The notes under the pieces: model-generated | The model's database searches: none | Seen by the model: the letters and a program-made list of their open reading frames with translations, nothing else | Told to the model about the DNA's origin: nothing | Position numbers and translations under genes: made by a program | NCBI RefSeq assembly: GCF_025144465.1 | Contig: NZ_CP083553.1 | Coordinates: 454,501-518,500, forward strand | Source: Leisingera sp. S132 | Lineage (GTDB): Bacteria > Pseudomonadota > Alphaproteobacteria > Rhodobacterales > Rhodobacteraceae | Direction: 5' to 3' | DNA length: 64,000 bases | Shown: positions 1-8,783 of the stretch, piece by piece | How the letters are laid out: every line of letters begins with the position of its first letter | Position numbering within the stretch: position 1 is the stretch's first letter

Positions 1-57
1 GTGATGCTGCAATCTCTGGCGCTGCTGATCCGCCTGCTTTCCGAAGGTGACGCCTGA
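1..57 (+). CDS. TRAP transporter small permease (DctQ), C-terminal end only
   Basis: Only the last 18 codons are in the window. The frame starts at base 1 and ends in TGA at 55-57. The tail (LQSLALLIRLL then a short acidic end) fits the last membrane helix and cytoplasmic end of a DctQ protein. Its stop overlaps the ATG of a DctM gene by one base, the usual coupling of TRAP small and large permeases. Identity rests mostly on that context. Confidence 0.6.
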   Translation: MMLQSLALLIRLLSEGDA

Positions 58-1607
58 TGACCGCCTATCTTGACCTGATCATGTTCGCCGCATTGATGGC
101 GGCGATCCTCATGGGGTTTCCGGTCGCTTTCTCCATTGCCGGTGTGGCGGTGATCTTTGCCTATCTCGGTTGGGTGCTGGGGGTAATGGACATCTCGCTG
201 CTGGGGGCGCTGGGCCAGCGGGCATTCGGCCTGCTGAGCAACGAGGTGCTGATCGCCATTCCGCTATTCGTGCTGATGGGGGCAATCCTGGAGAAAAGCC
301 GCATCGCGGAAGAGCTCTTGGACACCATGGGGCGGCTGTTCGGCCAGCTGAAGGGGGGCTTGGGTATTTCGGTGGTACTGGTTGGGGCGCTGCTGGCGGC
401 CTCGACCGGGATTGTCGGCGCGACCGTGGTGGCGATGGGGATGATCGCCCTGCCAGCCATGCTGCGCGCAGGCTATGATCCGCGGGTGGCGTCAGGCATT
501 GTGTGCACGGCCGGCACGCTGGGGCAGATCATCCCGCCTTCAACGCTTTTGATCATCCTGGCGGATGTGATGTCGAACGCCTACCAGCAGGCCCAGTACG
601 AACAGGGCAAGTTCTCAGTCGAGGCGCTGTCGGTGGGCCAGTTTTTTGCCGCGGCGCTGGTTCCGGGGCTGGTGCTGGTGCTGCTCTATCTTCTCTACAT
701 CCTGATCCGCGGCCTGCTGCGGCCGCAGGACATGCCGTCGGCGCCGGCCGGGGCGGTCCGCCCGGCACGTGCCGAAATCGTGCGCGCGGTGGTGCCGCCG
801 GTCCTGCTGATCTTTGCCGTGCTCGGCGCCATCCTGGGCGGTGTTGCCACCCCGACGGAAGCGGCATCGGTGGGCGGCATCGGCGCCCTGCTGATGGCGG
901 GCGCAAGGGCAGGCGGCCCGGCGCCGCTGATCCTGTTCGGTGCGGCGGCCCTGATCCTGCTGGGGATCCTGTCCGGTGTGCATCCGGTGCGGCTGCAGCG
1001 CAGCGACCTGGGCGCCGGCGATCTGGCAGCGGGCGTTTTCTATGCGCTGCTGGCGGGCGCAGGGGGTATTGCCATCCTGGCGGCCCTGCGCAGCGGGCTG
1101 CAGAAACGCATCCTGCATGACGCCGTGACCTCAACCGCTACGATGACGGCGATGATCTTTGCAACCATTCTGGCGGCTGGCATGTTCTCCCTGGTTTTCA
1201 TCGGGCTGGGCGGCGAGGAGCGGGTGGCGCATTTCCTGGGCAGCATGCCCGGCGGCCCGACCGGTGCGCTGCTGTTCTGCATGCTGTTCATCTTTGTGCT
1301 GGGCTTCTTCCTCGATTTTGTCGAAATCTCTGTCATCGTGCTGCCGCTGGTGACGCCGGCCCTGATCCTGATGGGCCATGATCCGGTCTGGCTGGGCATC
1401 CTGATTGCGATCAACCTGCAGACCAGTTTCCTGACGCCGCCCTTTGGCTTTTCGCTGTTTTACCTGCGCGGCGCCGCGCCCAAGGAAGTCACCACCCGCC
1501 AGATTTACCAGGGGGTGGTGCCGTTCATCGGGTTGCAGGCGGCGGGCGTTCTGCTGGTCTGGCTGTTCCCCGGTCTTGCCACCTGGCTGCCGGCCGCAAT
1601 TTTCTGA
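57..1607 (+). CDS. TRAP transporter large permease (DctM), long form
   Basis: A 516-residue, very hydrophobic membrane protein with DctM family features: an N-terminal FPVAFSIAG stretch, IPLFVLMGAILE near residue 70, an STGIVGATVVAMG segment, IPPSTLLI near 159, a VATPTEAAS motif near 265 and a C-terminal LQTSFLTPPFG. DctM normally has about 430 residues. The extra ~80 lie after the TPTEAA motif (about 285-345) as added hydrophobic sequence, as in the longer TRAP subfamily sometimes annotated for mannitol or chloroaromatic substrates. It would be the sodium-coupled transport subunit. The binding protein is outside the window, so the substrate is unknown. Confidence 0.9.
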   Translation: MTAYLDLIMFAALMAAILMGFPVAFSIAGVAVIFAYLGWVLGVMDISLLGALGQRAFGLLSNEVLIAIPLFVLMGAILEKSRIAEELLDTMGRLFGQLKGGLGISVVLVGALLAASTGIVGATVVAMGMIALPAMLRAGYDPRVASGIVCTAGTLGQIIPPSTLLIILADVMSNAYQQAQYEQGKFSVEALSVGQFFAAALVPGLVLVLLYLLYILIRGLLRPQDMPSAPAGAVRPARAEIVRAVVPPVLLIFAVLGAILGGVATPTEAASVGGIGALLMAGARAGGPAPLILFGAAALILLGILSGVHPVRLQRSDLGAGDLAAGVFYALLAGAGGIAILAALRSGLQKRILHDAVTSTATMTAMIFATILAAGMFSLVFIGLGGEERVAHFLGSMPGGPTGALLFCMLFIFVLGFFLDFVEISVIVLPLVTPALILMGHDPVWLGILIAINLQTSFLTPPFGFSLFYLRGAAPKEVTTRQIYQGVVPFIGLQAAGVLLVWLFPGLATWLPAAIF

Positions 1608-1688
1608 CAAGGGAAACGGATTGCAGATAGGAGGGCTGTGCGGAGAATAACCTGCGCGTCGTCCGCATTCGCGCTGCCGCGGTACGCA

Positions 1689-2651
1689 TTACTGCGGAGG
1701 CGCGGGGAAGGCCTGCCCCTGGTGGCCAAGGCAGGTTTCCATTTCCGCCTGCATGTTTTCGATGGCGTTGCACAGCTGCTCTGCGAATGCCTTGGAGGTC
1801 AGCGACTGGGTGGCGTAGCCCGGCGTCAGGATCGATACGCCGGTTCCGATTCGCGGGCGGAACCTGCGAAACACCAGATCCTTCGTGGTCTGCCGCTGCT
1901 GCAGGCAGCTGTAGGCAGTGATCATGTCGCAGATCATGTAGCAGATGCCTGCCGCAACAAATTGCAGGCCAGGTGCCCAGGTGCGCAGCTCCAGCCGCTT
2001 GCGGAACCGGCAGCCGCTCCGGTGAAAGGCGGCCTCTGTCCGCACTGTCAGCGGGTGCTGATCGAACAGCACCGCCATCGGTTTGCCGTCCAGGTCCTGC
2101 GGGGTGATTTCCGCGGCAGCGGCAAGCGGGTCGCTGGCAGGGACGACGCAGACGCATTCCAGATCGAAATCCATCTGCCGGACTGAGGGGCGCGGGGCCG
2201 GGGTCTCGGCAAAGCCGATGTCGAACTGCTGCGACGCGATCAGGTCCTCGATCACGTCGGAAGACCGCATGATCAGTGCCGCCTCAAGCTCATCCTTGCC
2301 TTGCAGAAAATCCGTTAGAATCCGCGGCATGAACAGCCCGGCTGCCGCCGGATGGCAGGCGACACGCAGCTTGCCGGCCTCGTGGCTGCGGATCTTGCTG
2401 ACCGTGCGCTCGACCCGTTCGATGCGCTCCAGAACGGTCTCGCACTCCTCGAGAAAGAACCGGGCCTCCGGCGTCGGGATCAGCTTGCCCTGCTCACGTA
2501 CGAACAGGCTGAAGCCCAGCTCGCCCTCCAGCGTGGAGATCATCGTGCTGACGGCGGGCTGGGTGCGCCCGACGGTGCGCGCGGCCTGAGAGATGGAGCC
2601 GCTGCGCATGACCTCGCGGAAGGTGAAGATCTGGCGGATCGAGAAGTTCAT
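1689..2651 (-). CDS. LysR-family transcriptional regulator
   Basis: The 320-residue protein starts with a typical LysR winged helix-turn-helix: FTFREVMRSGSISQAARTVGRTQPAVS at about 9-35, then a linker helix. The C-terminal effector domain contains LRVACHPAAAGLFMPRIL from about 95. It is transcribed away from the TRAP/dehydrogenase operon that begins at 2764, with 112 bp between, so it probably controls that operon and itself. The effector may be the amino acid or opine oxidised by the operon enzymes (inference). No strong ribosome-binding site precedes the ATG. It converges on the DctM gene upstream. Confidence 0.93.
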   Translation of the reverse strand: MNFSIRQIFTFREVMRSGSISQAARTVGRTQPAVSTMISTLEGELGFSLFVREQGKLIPTPEARFFLEECETVLERIERVERTVSKIRSHEAGKLRVACHPAAAGLFMPRILTDFLQGKDELEAALIMRSSDVIEDLIASQQFDIGFAETPAPRPSVRQMDFDLECVCVVPASDPLAAAAEITPQDLDGKPMAVLFDQHPLTVRTEAAFHRSGCRFRKRLELRTWAPGLQFVAAGICYMICDMITAYSCLQQRQTTKDLVFRRFRPRIGTGVSILTPGYATQSLTSKAFAEQLCNAIENMQAEMETCLGHQGQAFPAPPQ

Positions 2652-2763
2652 GGCTGGGGTATCAAGACAGTTTATGGAGTCACAGATATTTTGAAATTGA
2701 TCTTATGCCCCTTGTCCAGCCAAATCCACCAAACCCGGTGCGGGGACGCCGGAAGGAGGATAG
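2652..2763. promoter_or_regulatory. Divergent promoter region between lysR and the TRAP operon
   Basis: This 112-bp gap must hold the promoters of both the minus-strand lysR and the plus-strand operon. It is more AT-rich than the genes on either side and contains ATCAA (2669-2673) and TTGAT (2697-2701) half-sites of the size bound by LysR proteins. An AAGGAGGAT ribosome-binding site lies just before the dctQ ATG. No single -35/-10 pair stands out. Confidence 0.45.
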
Positions 2764-3234
2764 ATGGACACATTTTCGAAGTATCTGCTGACCGGGCTGA
2801 TCTGCCTGGTGGCCCTGGGACAGTTCGTGCAGGTGGTCACCCGCTATCTGCTGCAGATCCCGGTGATGGGGCTGGAGGAGACCATGCTCTACCCGACCAT
2901 CTGGCTCTACATCCTCGGCGCTGTGAACGCCTCGCGCGAGGACACCCACATCCGCGCCAACGTGCTGGAGATCGCCATCAAGACAGAGCGCGGCCACACC
3001 GTGCTGGCAATCATCGGTGAAGTCATCAGCCTGACCGTCGGCCTGTGGCTGCTGAGCTGGGCCTGGGAATACACCCAGTACGCCTGGCGGGTCTGGAAGG
3101 AGAGCCCGACGCTCTACCTGCCGACATTCTATTCCGAAGTGGCACTGGCAGCCGGTCTGGCGCTGATGATGCTCTACACCGCAGTGCACCTGCTGCGCCA
3201 CATCAATGCCCTGCGCGCCGGAGCCGCAAAATGA
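2764..3234 (+). CDS. TRAP transporter small permease (DctQ)
   Basis: A 156-residue integral membrane protein with four hydrophobic segments, the normal size and shape of DctQ. The family signature is visible: VTRYLLQIPVMGLEE near 37-52, followed by PTIWLYILGAVNASREDTHIRAN. A near-perfect AGGAGG precedes the ATG. Its stop overlaps the following dctM start in an ATGA. With the next two genes it forms a complete TRAP system, so it should connect the DctP binding protein to the DctM channel in the inner membrane. Confidence 0.93.
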   Translation: MDTFSKYLLTGLICLVALGQFVQVVTRYLLQIPVMGLEETMLYPTIWLYILGAVNASREDTHIRANVLEIAIKTERGHTVLAIIGEVISLTVGLWLLSWAWEYTQYAWRVWKESPTLYLPTFYSEVALAAGLALMMLYTAVHLLRHINALRAGAAK

Positions 3235-4529
3235 TCGAGATCGCCCTTCTTGCCATCGCCGTCCTGGTGCTGACCCTGACCCTTGGCGTGCCGCTGCCCT
3301 ACTGTTTCGGGGCCGCCCTGATGATCATGTATTTCCTGGGTGATGTGACCATGAAGGGCATGATGCTGTGGGGGTCCCAGCAGCTGGGCAACCCGGTGCT
3401 GCTGGCCATTCCTCTGTTCGTGCTGGCTGGCACCATCATGTCGGCCAGCGGCATCGCCGCCTCGCTTTTGAACTTCGTCAACGCCTTCATCGGCCATGTC
3501 CGCGGCGGACTGGGCGTAGTGGCCGCGGTCAGCTGCGCCATTATCGGCGCGATCTCCGGTTCCGGCCTGACCGGCATCGCCGCCATCGGCCCGCTGCTGA
3601 TCCCCGAGATGGAAAAGCGCGGCTACCCGCGGGAATATGCAACGGCGCTGATTGCCAACTCGTCGATTCTGGGCCTGCTGATCCCGCCGTCGGTGACCAT
3701 GATCGTCTATGGCTGGGTGACCGATACCTCGATCCTTGCCTGTTTCCTGGCGACCCTGGGGCCGGGCCTGCTGATTATGTTCAACTTCTCAGCCATGAAC
3801 CTGTGGATGAGCCGCAAGTTCAACCTGGTGCTGGATGATGCGCCCACCTTCTCCCAGCTGGCAGGCGATGTGGCCAAGAAGGGCTTTAACGCCACCCCGG
3901 CGCTGCTGATGCCGGTGATCATCCTGGGCGGTATTTACGGCGGCATCATGACCCCGACTGAAGCCGCCGCGCTGTCGGTGATCTATGCGCTGCCGGTTGG
4001 GTTCTTCATCTACAAGGGCCTGAAATGGGACAGCTTCCTGGAGGCTGGCAAGGAGGCCGCGACGGCCGTGGGTGCGATCATGGTGATGATCCTGTTCTCG
4101 ATGATCCTGAGCCAGATGTTCGTCTATGAGGCGATCCCGCAAAAGATGGTCAGCGCGATCTTCGAAGTTACCGAGAACAAGGTGCTGCTGCTGATCTTCA
4201 TCAACATCCTGCTGTTCCTGGTCGGCATGGTCGTGAACGACGTCACCGCCATCATCCTGATTGCGCCGCTCTTGCTGCCGCTGATGCAGGCGATCGGCGT
4301 CAGCCCGGTGCAGTTCGCCGCGATCATGGGCGTCAACACCGCGATGGGCGGCGTCACACCGCCCTATGCCTCGATCCTCTACCTTGGGGCGCGGATCGGC
4401 AACGTGAAGGTCACCAAGGTGATCCCGCCCGCAATGATCCTGATCCTGACAGGCTATGTGCCGGTGGTCTTCCTGACCTCGCTGTGGCCCGACCTGTCGC
4501 TCTTTCTGCCGCGGTTCTTCGGCTACTGA
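3231..4529 (+). CDS. TRAP transporter large permease (DctM)
   Basis: The 432-residue protein is the standard DctM length. The start is the ATG at 3231, which overlaps the dctQ stop; the frame is open further upstream but that part lies inside dctQ. Landmarks are IPLFVLAGTIMSASGIA, AISGSGLTGIAAIGPLLIP, the LLIPPSVTMIVYG loop, GIMTPTEAAALSV near residue 240-250, and GGVTPPYASILYLGARI near the C-terminus. It is the sodium-coupled translocation subunit that works with the DctQ and DctP encoded on either side. Confidence 0.95.
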   Translation: MIEIALLAIAVLVLTLTLGVPLPYCFGAALMIMYFLGDVTMKGMMLWGSQQLGNPVLLAIPLFVLAGTIMSASGIAASLLNFVNAFIGHVRGGLGVVAAVSCAIIGAISGSGLTGIAAIGPLLIPEMEKRGYPREYATALIANSSILGLLIPPSVTMIVYGWVTDTSILACFLATLGPGLLIMFNFSAMNLWMSRKFNLVLDDAPTFSQLAGDVAKKGFNATPALLMPVIILGGIYGGIMTPTEAAALSVIYALPVGFFIYKGLKWDSFLEAGKEAATAVGAIMVMILFSMILSQMFVYEAIPQKMVSAIFEVTENKVLLLIFINILLFLVGMVVNDVTAIILIAPLLLPLMQAIGVSPVQFAAIMGVNTAMGGVTPPYASILYLGARIGNVKVTKVIPPAMILILTGYVPVVFLTSLWPDLSLFLPRFFGY

Positions 4530-4574
4530 CCCCATCCCTGACATACACCTGACACCCTACGGAGGAGACTACCC

Positions 4575-5567
4575 ATGAAACACTTTCTGACCGGCACCGC
4601 TGCTGCTGCCCTGATGTCGCTGGCGGGCCTCGCCCAGGCCGCGGACCTGAAGATGAGCCACGTGCGCCCGCAGGACACCACCATCGACAAGGAGCTGCGC
4701 GCCTTTGCAGCCCAGGTGGACGAGGCCACCGGCGGCGATGTCTCGATCAACATCTTCCCGGCCTCGGCGCTGGGGGATTACACCACCGTGCAGGAGCGCA
4801 TCAGCGTCGGCGCCATCGACATGGCGACCCAGCCGGCCGCTGCCGCCGCAGACCGCCGGATGCAGATCAGCTCCTTCCCCTATCTGGCCAACAATTGGGA
4901 TGAGGCCCGCAAGATCTACGGCCCCGGCGGCGCGGTGCGCGGCGTGATGGGAGAGCTTTACGCCAAGCAGGACATCACCATGCTGGCGGCCTATCCGGTT
5001 TATTTCGGCGGCATTGCGCTGAACACCGACGCGGTCAGCCCCGGCGACCCGTCGCAATCCAATGGCATCAAGGTGCGGGTGCCCGGCATCAAGAGCTTCC
5101 AGCTGACCGGCGAGGCGCTGGGTTACATCCCGTCGCCGATCCCCTTCTCCGAGGCGTTCACTGCGATCCAGACCGGCGTGGTTGACGGCGTAATCGGTTC
5201 CGGCGCCGAAGGCTATTACGCGTCCTTCCGCGATGTGACCAAGGCTTATGTGCCGGCCAATACCCACTTTGAGGTCTGGTACATGATCATCTCCAACGGC
5301 TCGCTGTCTGAGCTGGACGCCGAAGATCAGGAGGCGCTGAAAGCCGCCGCGGCGGAGTTCGAGGCGCAGCGCTGGACCGTCGCCGAAGAGGATCAGGGCA
5401 AATGGGAGCAGCGGCTGGCGGATGAACTGGGGGCCAAGGTGGTGGATCTGAGCGCCGGCGAACTGGCCGCGATGGCCGCCAAGGTGCGCGCGGATGTCTG
5501 GCCGGTGGTTCTGGAAGACGTTGGCGCCGACTGGGGCCAGGGCATTCTTGACCAGATCGGCAAGTAA
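4575..5567 (+). CDS. TRAP transporter substrate-binding protein (DctP)
   Basis: The 330-residue protein has a Sec signal peptide (KHFLTGTAAAALMSLAGLAQA, cleavage after about residue 22). The mature part has DctP features: ASALGDYTTVQERISVGAIDMA near 60-85, GIKVRVPGIKSFQLTGEALG near 170-190, and AFTAIQTGVVDGVIGSGAEGYY, the segment in which a conserved arginine-adjacent pocket binds the ligand in this family. GGAGGAGA precedes the ATG. Its position before an amino-acid dehydrogenase suggests that the ligand is an amino acid, imino acid or opine rather than a simple C4-dicarboxylate. Confidence 0.93.
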   Translation: MKHFLTGTAAAALMSLAGLAQAADLKMSHVRPQDTTIDKELRAFAAQVDEATGGDVSINIFPASALGDYTTVQERISVGAIDMATQPAAAAADRRMQISSFPYLANNWDEARKIYGPGGAVRGVMGELYAKQDITMLAAYPVYFGGIALNTDAVSPGDPSQSNGIKVRVPGIKSFQLTGEALGYIPSPIPFSEAFTAIQTGVVDGVIGSGAEGYYASFRDVTKAYVPANTHFEVWYMIISNGSLSELDAEDQEALKAAAAEFEAQRWTVAEEDQGKWEQRLADELGAKVVDLSAGELAAMAAKVRADVWPVVLEDVGADWGQGILDQIGK

Positions 5568-5583
5568 TCCCGTATCAAGGACA

Positions 5584-5604
5584 GGGGCGGCTTTGCGCCG
5601 CCCC
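5584..5604 (+). terminator. GC-rich intergenic hairpin after the binding-protein gene
   Basis: GGGGCGGC (5584-5591), a five-base loop and GCCGCCCC (5597-5604) form a perfect 8-bp stem in the 69-bp gap between dctP and the dehydrogenase operon. There is no following T-run. It is better read as a partial terminator or an mRNA 3'-end stabiliser that keeps the binding protein more abundant than the enzymes. Confidence 0.5.
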
Positions 5605-5636
5605 GCAACCGCAGCCAACCCCGGAGAGGCGGCAGG

Positions 5637-6737
5637 ATGGAAGCAGACTATGCAGTGATCGGCGGCGGCGTTGTCGGCCTGTCGGTGGCCTGGGGGCTGC
5701 TGAGGCGCGGCAAGCGCGTCACGGTGCTGGACGGCGATGACGGCGCCCTTCGGGCCAGCCGCGGCAACTTCGGCCTGGTCTGGGTGCAGTCCAAGGGCAT
5801 GAAGCAGCCGCGCTACGCCAGCTGGAGCCAGCAGTCCGCCGCAGCCTGGGGCGGGTTTGCCGCCGAGCTGGAAGACGGTACCGGCCGCTCCGTCGTGCTG
5901 CAGCAGAACGGCGGCTACGATCTGCATTTCTCCGAGGAGACGCTTTACGCCACTGTGGCGCAGTACGATGCGCTGAAGGACAAGCTGGGCGGCAACTACC
6001 CGTATGAGGTTCTGGGCCGCAATGCGCTGAGCCGCGAGGAGCCGCATATCGGCCCCAAGGTGGCGGGCGCGATCCTGCATCATCAGGATGGCCACGCAAA
6101 CCCGCTGCGGCTGCTGGTATCACTGGCAGAGGACGTGCGGCGGCTGGGCGGCACGGTTCTGAACGGCAAAACCGTCACCGGGGTATCCAAGCCCGATGCC
6201 TTCAAGGTCCAGTGCAGCGACGGCACCGTGGTTACGGCGGGCAAGGTTGTGCTCTCGGCAGGCCTTGGCGCGATGGAGCTTGGCCCTAAGCTGGGCTTCA
6301 AGGCGCCGGTGCGGCCGCAGCGCGGCCAGGTGCTGATCACTGAGAAGATGCCAAAGCTGATCAACCGTCCCTCGCTGATTGCCCGCCAGGTGGACGAGGG
6401 CGGCATTCAGATCGGCGCCACCAACGAGGAGGTCGGGCTGAATGACGGGGTGACGCAGCCGGGCCTGTCAGGCTTGGCCGCCGAGGCCATCGCGGCCTAT
6501 CCGGCTCTGGCGCGCGTGCAGCTGGTGCGCAGCTGGGGCGCCCTGCGCATCCTGTCGCCTGACGGGCTGCCGATCTATCAGGAAAGTCCGGAACTGCCGG
6601 GCGCTTACCTCGTCACCTGCCACAGCGGCATCACCCTGGCCGCGGCCCATGCGCTGTTCCTGCCCGACTGGCTGGAAGGCACTGCGGCCGCCCCGGATCT
6701 GGAGGTGTTCAGTGAAGAGCGTTTCCCCGTTTCTTGA
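5637..6737 (+). CDS. FAD-dependent amino-acid dehydrogenase subunit, HcnC/OoxB/D-hydroxyproline dehydrogenase beta type
   Basis: The 366-residue DAO-fold flavoprotein begins with an FAD-binding GGGVVGLSVAWGLLRRG at 8-24. Family members oxidise the C-N bond of glycine, opines, D-amino acids or cis-4-hydroxy-D-proline to an imine. The next two genes encode a small 2Fe-2S protein and an FAD/BFD-like protein, which together match the three-subunit HcnABC / opine oxidase / D-hydroxyproline dehydrogenase architecture; this is the catalytic subunit. The 3' end overlaps the next gene by 26 bp. The substrate cannot be decided from the sequence, and the other hydroxyproline-pathway genes are absent here. 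Confidence 0.85.
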   Translation: MEADYAVIGGGVVGLSVAWGLLRRGKRVTVLDGDDGALRASRGNFGLVWVQSKGMKQPRYASWSQQSAAAWGGFAAELEDGTGRSVVLQQNGGYDLHFSEETLYATVAQYDALKDKLGGNYPYEVLGRNALSREEPHIGPKVAGAILHHQDGHANPLRLLVSLAEDVRRLGGTVLNGKTVTGVSKPDAFKVQCSDGTVVTAGKVVLSAGLGAMELGPKLGFKAPVRPQRGQVLITEKMPKLINRPSLIARQVDEGGIQIGATNEEVGLNDGVTQPGLSGLAAEAIAAYPALARVQLVRSWGALRILSPDGLPIYQESPELPGAYLVTCHSGITLAAAHALFLPDWLEGTAAAPDLEVFSEERFPVS

Positions 6738-7023
6738 GCTGGCAGGCGAGGGCCCCCGCGTGCGGGTCTGGTTTGACGGCGAGCCGCTGGACCTGCCCGC
6801 AGGCGCCAACCTGGCCGCCGCGCTGCTGGCCGCTGGCGTGCAGGTGTTCCGCCACACCCCCGTCTCAGGTGCGCCGCGGGCACCGTTCTGCATGATGGGC
6901 GCCTGTTTCGACTGCCTGGTGGAAACCGGCGGCCGGGTGCAGCAGGCCTGTATGCTGGAAGTGGAAGAGGGCATGCGGATTGCCCGCCCGCATGAAGCGG
7001 AGGCTGGCAATGCAACGGTTTGA
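6712..7023 (+). CDS. 2Fe-2S binding subunit of the dehydrogenase (HcnA/OoxC-like)
   Basis: About 103 residues, started here at the GTG at 6712 because GGAGG (6701-6705) sits six bases ahead of it; upstream sequence in frame is inside the previous gene. The fold is the small 2Fe-2S 'proline dehydrogenase-type' domain: DLPAGANLAAALLAAGV, then FCMMGACFDCLV with two of the cluster cysteines and a further Cys in QQACM. It would relay electrons from the FAD subunit. It is translationally coupled on both sides. Confidence 0.88.
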   Translation: MKSVSPFLELAGEGPRVRVWFDGEPLDLPAGANLAAALLAAGVQVFRHTPVSGAPRAPFCMMGACFDCLVETGGRVQQACMLEVEEGMRIARPHEAEAGNATV

Positions 7024-8404
7024 CCTGGCAATCATCGGCGCCGGTCCGGCAGGCATGGCCGCCGCATCCGAGGCCGCGCAATTGGGCCTGAGCGTCGCCC
7101 TTCTGGATGAACAGAACCGACCCGGCGGGCAGATCTACCGCGACGTGGACCGCGCAGGCGGCCCGCGCGGTGCCATTCTTGGGCAGGAGTATCTGCATGG
7201 GGCAACCCTGACAAAAGGCTTGCGTCATTCGGCGGTCACCCATCTTTCCGGCGCTGTTGTCTGGGCCATCGAGGACGGTTTCCGCATTTCCTTCACCCGG
7301 CATGGCCGGGCCGGGCAGGTGGACGCGGAACGGATAATCCTGGCCACCGGCGCGCTGGAGCGTCCGATGCCGGTCCCTGGCTGGACCCTGCCGGGTGTGA
7401 TGACCGCAGGCGCCGCGCAGATTCTCCTGAAGCAATCCGGCGTCTTGCCGCGCCGCGCCGTGCTAACCGGCAGCGGGCCGCTGCTTTACTTGATCGCAGC
7501 GCAGATGGTGCGTGCCGGCACGCCGCCGCTGGCGCTTGTGGAGACCCAGGCCGCGGCCGGCCTCATGGCATCCGCCCGCCACCTGCCGGGTGCGCTGCGC
7601 GGCTGGCGCTATCTGGCCAAGGGGATGAAAATGCTGGCGGAAATCAAGCGCGCCGGTGTGCCGCGCTATACCGGTGCGGCGAACATCGCGGTAACGGGCA
7701 GCACCCGGGCGGAAGCCGTGTCCTTCCGCAGCAAGGGGCAGGCGCACAGAATCGCGTGCGATACCGTCCTGCTGCATCACGGGGTGGTGCCGAACACCCA
7801 GGCTGCCCGCTCCATCGGGGTGCCGCATGCCTGGTCCGAAGCGCAGCAGTGTTTTGTGCCTGAGACTGGAAAATGGGGTGAGACCGGCAGGGACGGTGTC
7901 CTGATTGCCGGGGACGGTGCCGGTATCAGCGGCGCCATCGCGGCAGAATTTGCCGGGCGGATCGCCGCGTTGAAAGCGGCAGAGGAGCTGGGCCGGATCA
8001 CATTGCAGGAGTGCGACCGTCTGGCCGCACCGCTGTTCAGCCGCCGCAGCCGGGAAGCCTCTGTGCGGCCGTTTCTGGATGCGGCCTATCCGCCCTATGC
8101 AGACGCATTGCGGCCTGCGGACAGCACCATCGTCTGCCGCTGCGAGGAGGTCACTGCGGGGGACATCCGCAGCTATGCCAAGCTTGGCTGCCTGGGGCCG
8201 AACCAGGCCAAGGCCTTTGGCCGCGCAGGCATGGGGCCGTGCCAGGGCCGCTATTGCGGGCTGACCGTGACCGCGCTGCTGGCGGAGGCCAACGGGCAGA
8301 CGCCGGATGAAACCGGCTACTACCGGATCCGGCCGCCGATTAAACCCGTGACACTGGGTGAACTGGCCGCGATGGAAGACCCATCCGCCAATGCCGCTGA
8401 ATAG
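7010..8404 (+). CDS. FAD/NAD(P)-binding oxidoreductase with BFD-like Fe-S C-terminus (HcnB/OoxA-like)
   Basis: The 464-residue protein starts at ATG 7010, with GGAGG at 6999-7003; the frame is open upstream. The N-terminal IIGAGPAGMAAASEAAQLG is a Rossmann FAD site, and a second nucleotide site, LTGSGPLLYLIAAQM, lies near 155. GVLIAGDGAGI near 305 is the second FAD contact. The C-terminal fifth has a BFD-like cluster pattern, CRCEEV then GPCQGRYCG. This is the alpha subunit of HcnABC/opine/D-hydroxyproline dehydrogenases, passing electrons to the respiratory chain or another acceptor. Confidence 0.9.
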   Translation: MQRFDLAIIGAGPAGMAAASEAAQLGLSVALLDEQNRPGGQIYRDVDRAGGPRGAILGQEYLHGATLTKGLRHSAVTHLSGAVVWAIEDGFRISFTRHGRAGQVDAERIILATGALERPMPVPGWTLPGVMTAGAAQILLKQSGVLPRRAVLTGSGPLLYLIAAQMVRAGTPPLALVETQAAAGLMASARHLPGALRGWRYLAKGMKMLAEIKRAGVPRYTGAANIAVTGSTRAEAVSFRSKGQAHRIACDTVLLHHGVVPNTQAARSIGVPHAWSEAQQCFVPETGKWGETGRDGVLIAGDGAGISGAIAAEFAGRIAALKAAEELGRITLQECDRLAAPLFSRRSREASVRPFLDAAYPPYADALRPADSTIVCRCEEVTAGDIRSYAKLGCLGPNQAKAFGRAGMGPCQGRYCGLTVTALLAEANGQTPDETGYYRIRPPIKPVTLGELAAMEDPSANAAE

Positions 8405-8413
8405 GAGAAAATA

Positions 8414-8752
8414 ATGATCGAACGGATCGACACCGGCACCCGCATGAGCAAGATCGTGAAGCACAACGGCGTCGCCTATCTGTGCGGACAGGTCGGCGAC
8501 GGCGCCGATGTGGCCGCGCAGACCCGCGACTGCCTGTCCCGCGTCGAGGCGCTGCTGGAAAAGGCCGGGTCCTCGCCGAAGCAGATCCTGCAGGCGATTG
8601 TGTGGCTCGCCGACATGGAGGACTTTGCCGGAATGAACGCGGTCTGGGATGCCTGGGTGCCCGAAGGCCACGCCCCGGCCCGCGCCTGCGGCGAGGCCAA
8701 GCTGGCGCGGCCGGAGCTGAAAGTGGAAATCATCGTGACGGCGGCCTGCTGA
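8414..8752 (+). CDS. RidA/YjgF-family enamine/imine deaminase
   Basis: A 112-residue YjgF/YER057c/UK114-fold protein. Characteristic segments are VAYLCGQVG near 22, a middle helix [30 protein letters not shown], and the C-terminal [13 protein letters not shown] with the conserved arginine that binds substrate carboxylate, followed by VEIIVTAA. RidA proteins hydrolyse reactive imines and enamines to keto acids and ammonia. It is the last gene of the TRAP-dehydrogenase operon, nine bases after the HcnB-like gene, where the imine product would be formed, so a direct pathway role is likely. Confidence 0.92.
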   Translation: MIERIDTGTRMSKIVKHNGVAYLCGQVGDGADVAAQTRDCLSRVEALLEKAGSSPKQILQAIVWLADMEDFAGMNAVWDAWVPEGHAPARACGEAKLARPELKVEIIVTAAC

Positions 8753-8783
8753 CAGGTCCGCCGGAAGGTTTCAACCAGGCCGT

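Noticed and set aside
161-460. Minus-strand 99-residue reading inside the first dctM gene
   Set aside because: Antisense shadow of a strongly conserved membrane protein; composition is typical of reversed GC-rich coding sequence and there is no start signal.
4569-6095. 508-residue minus-strand reading across dctP and the FAD subunit gene
   Set aside because: Spans two well-supported plus-strand genes and an intergenic hairpin; no domain seen.
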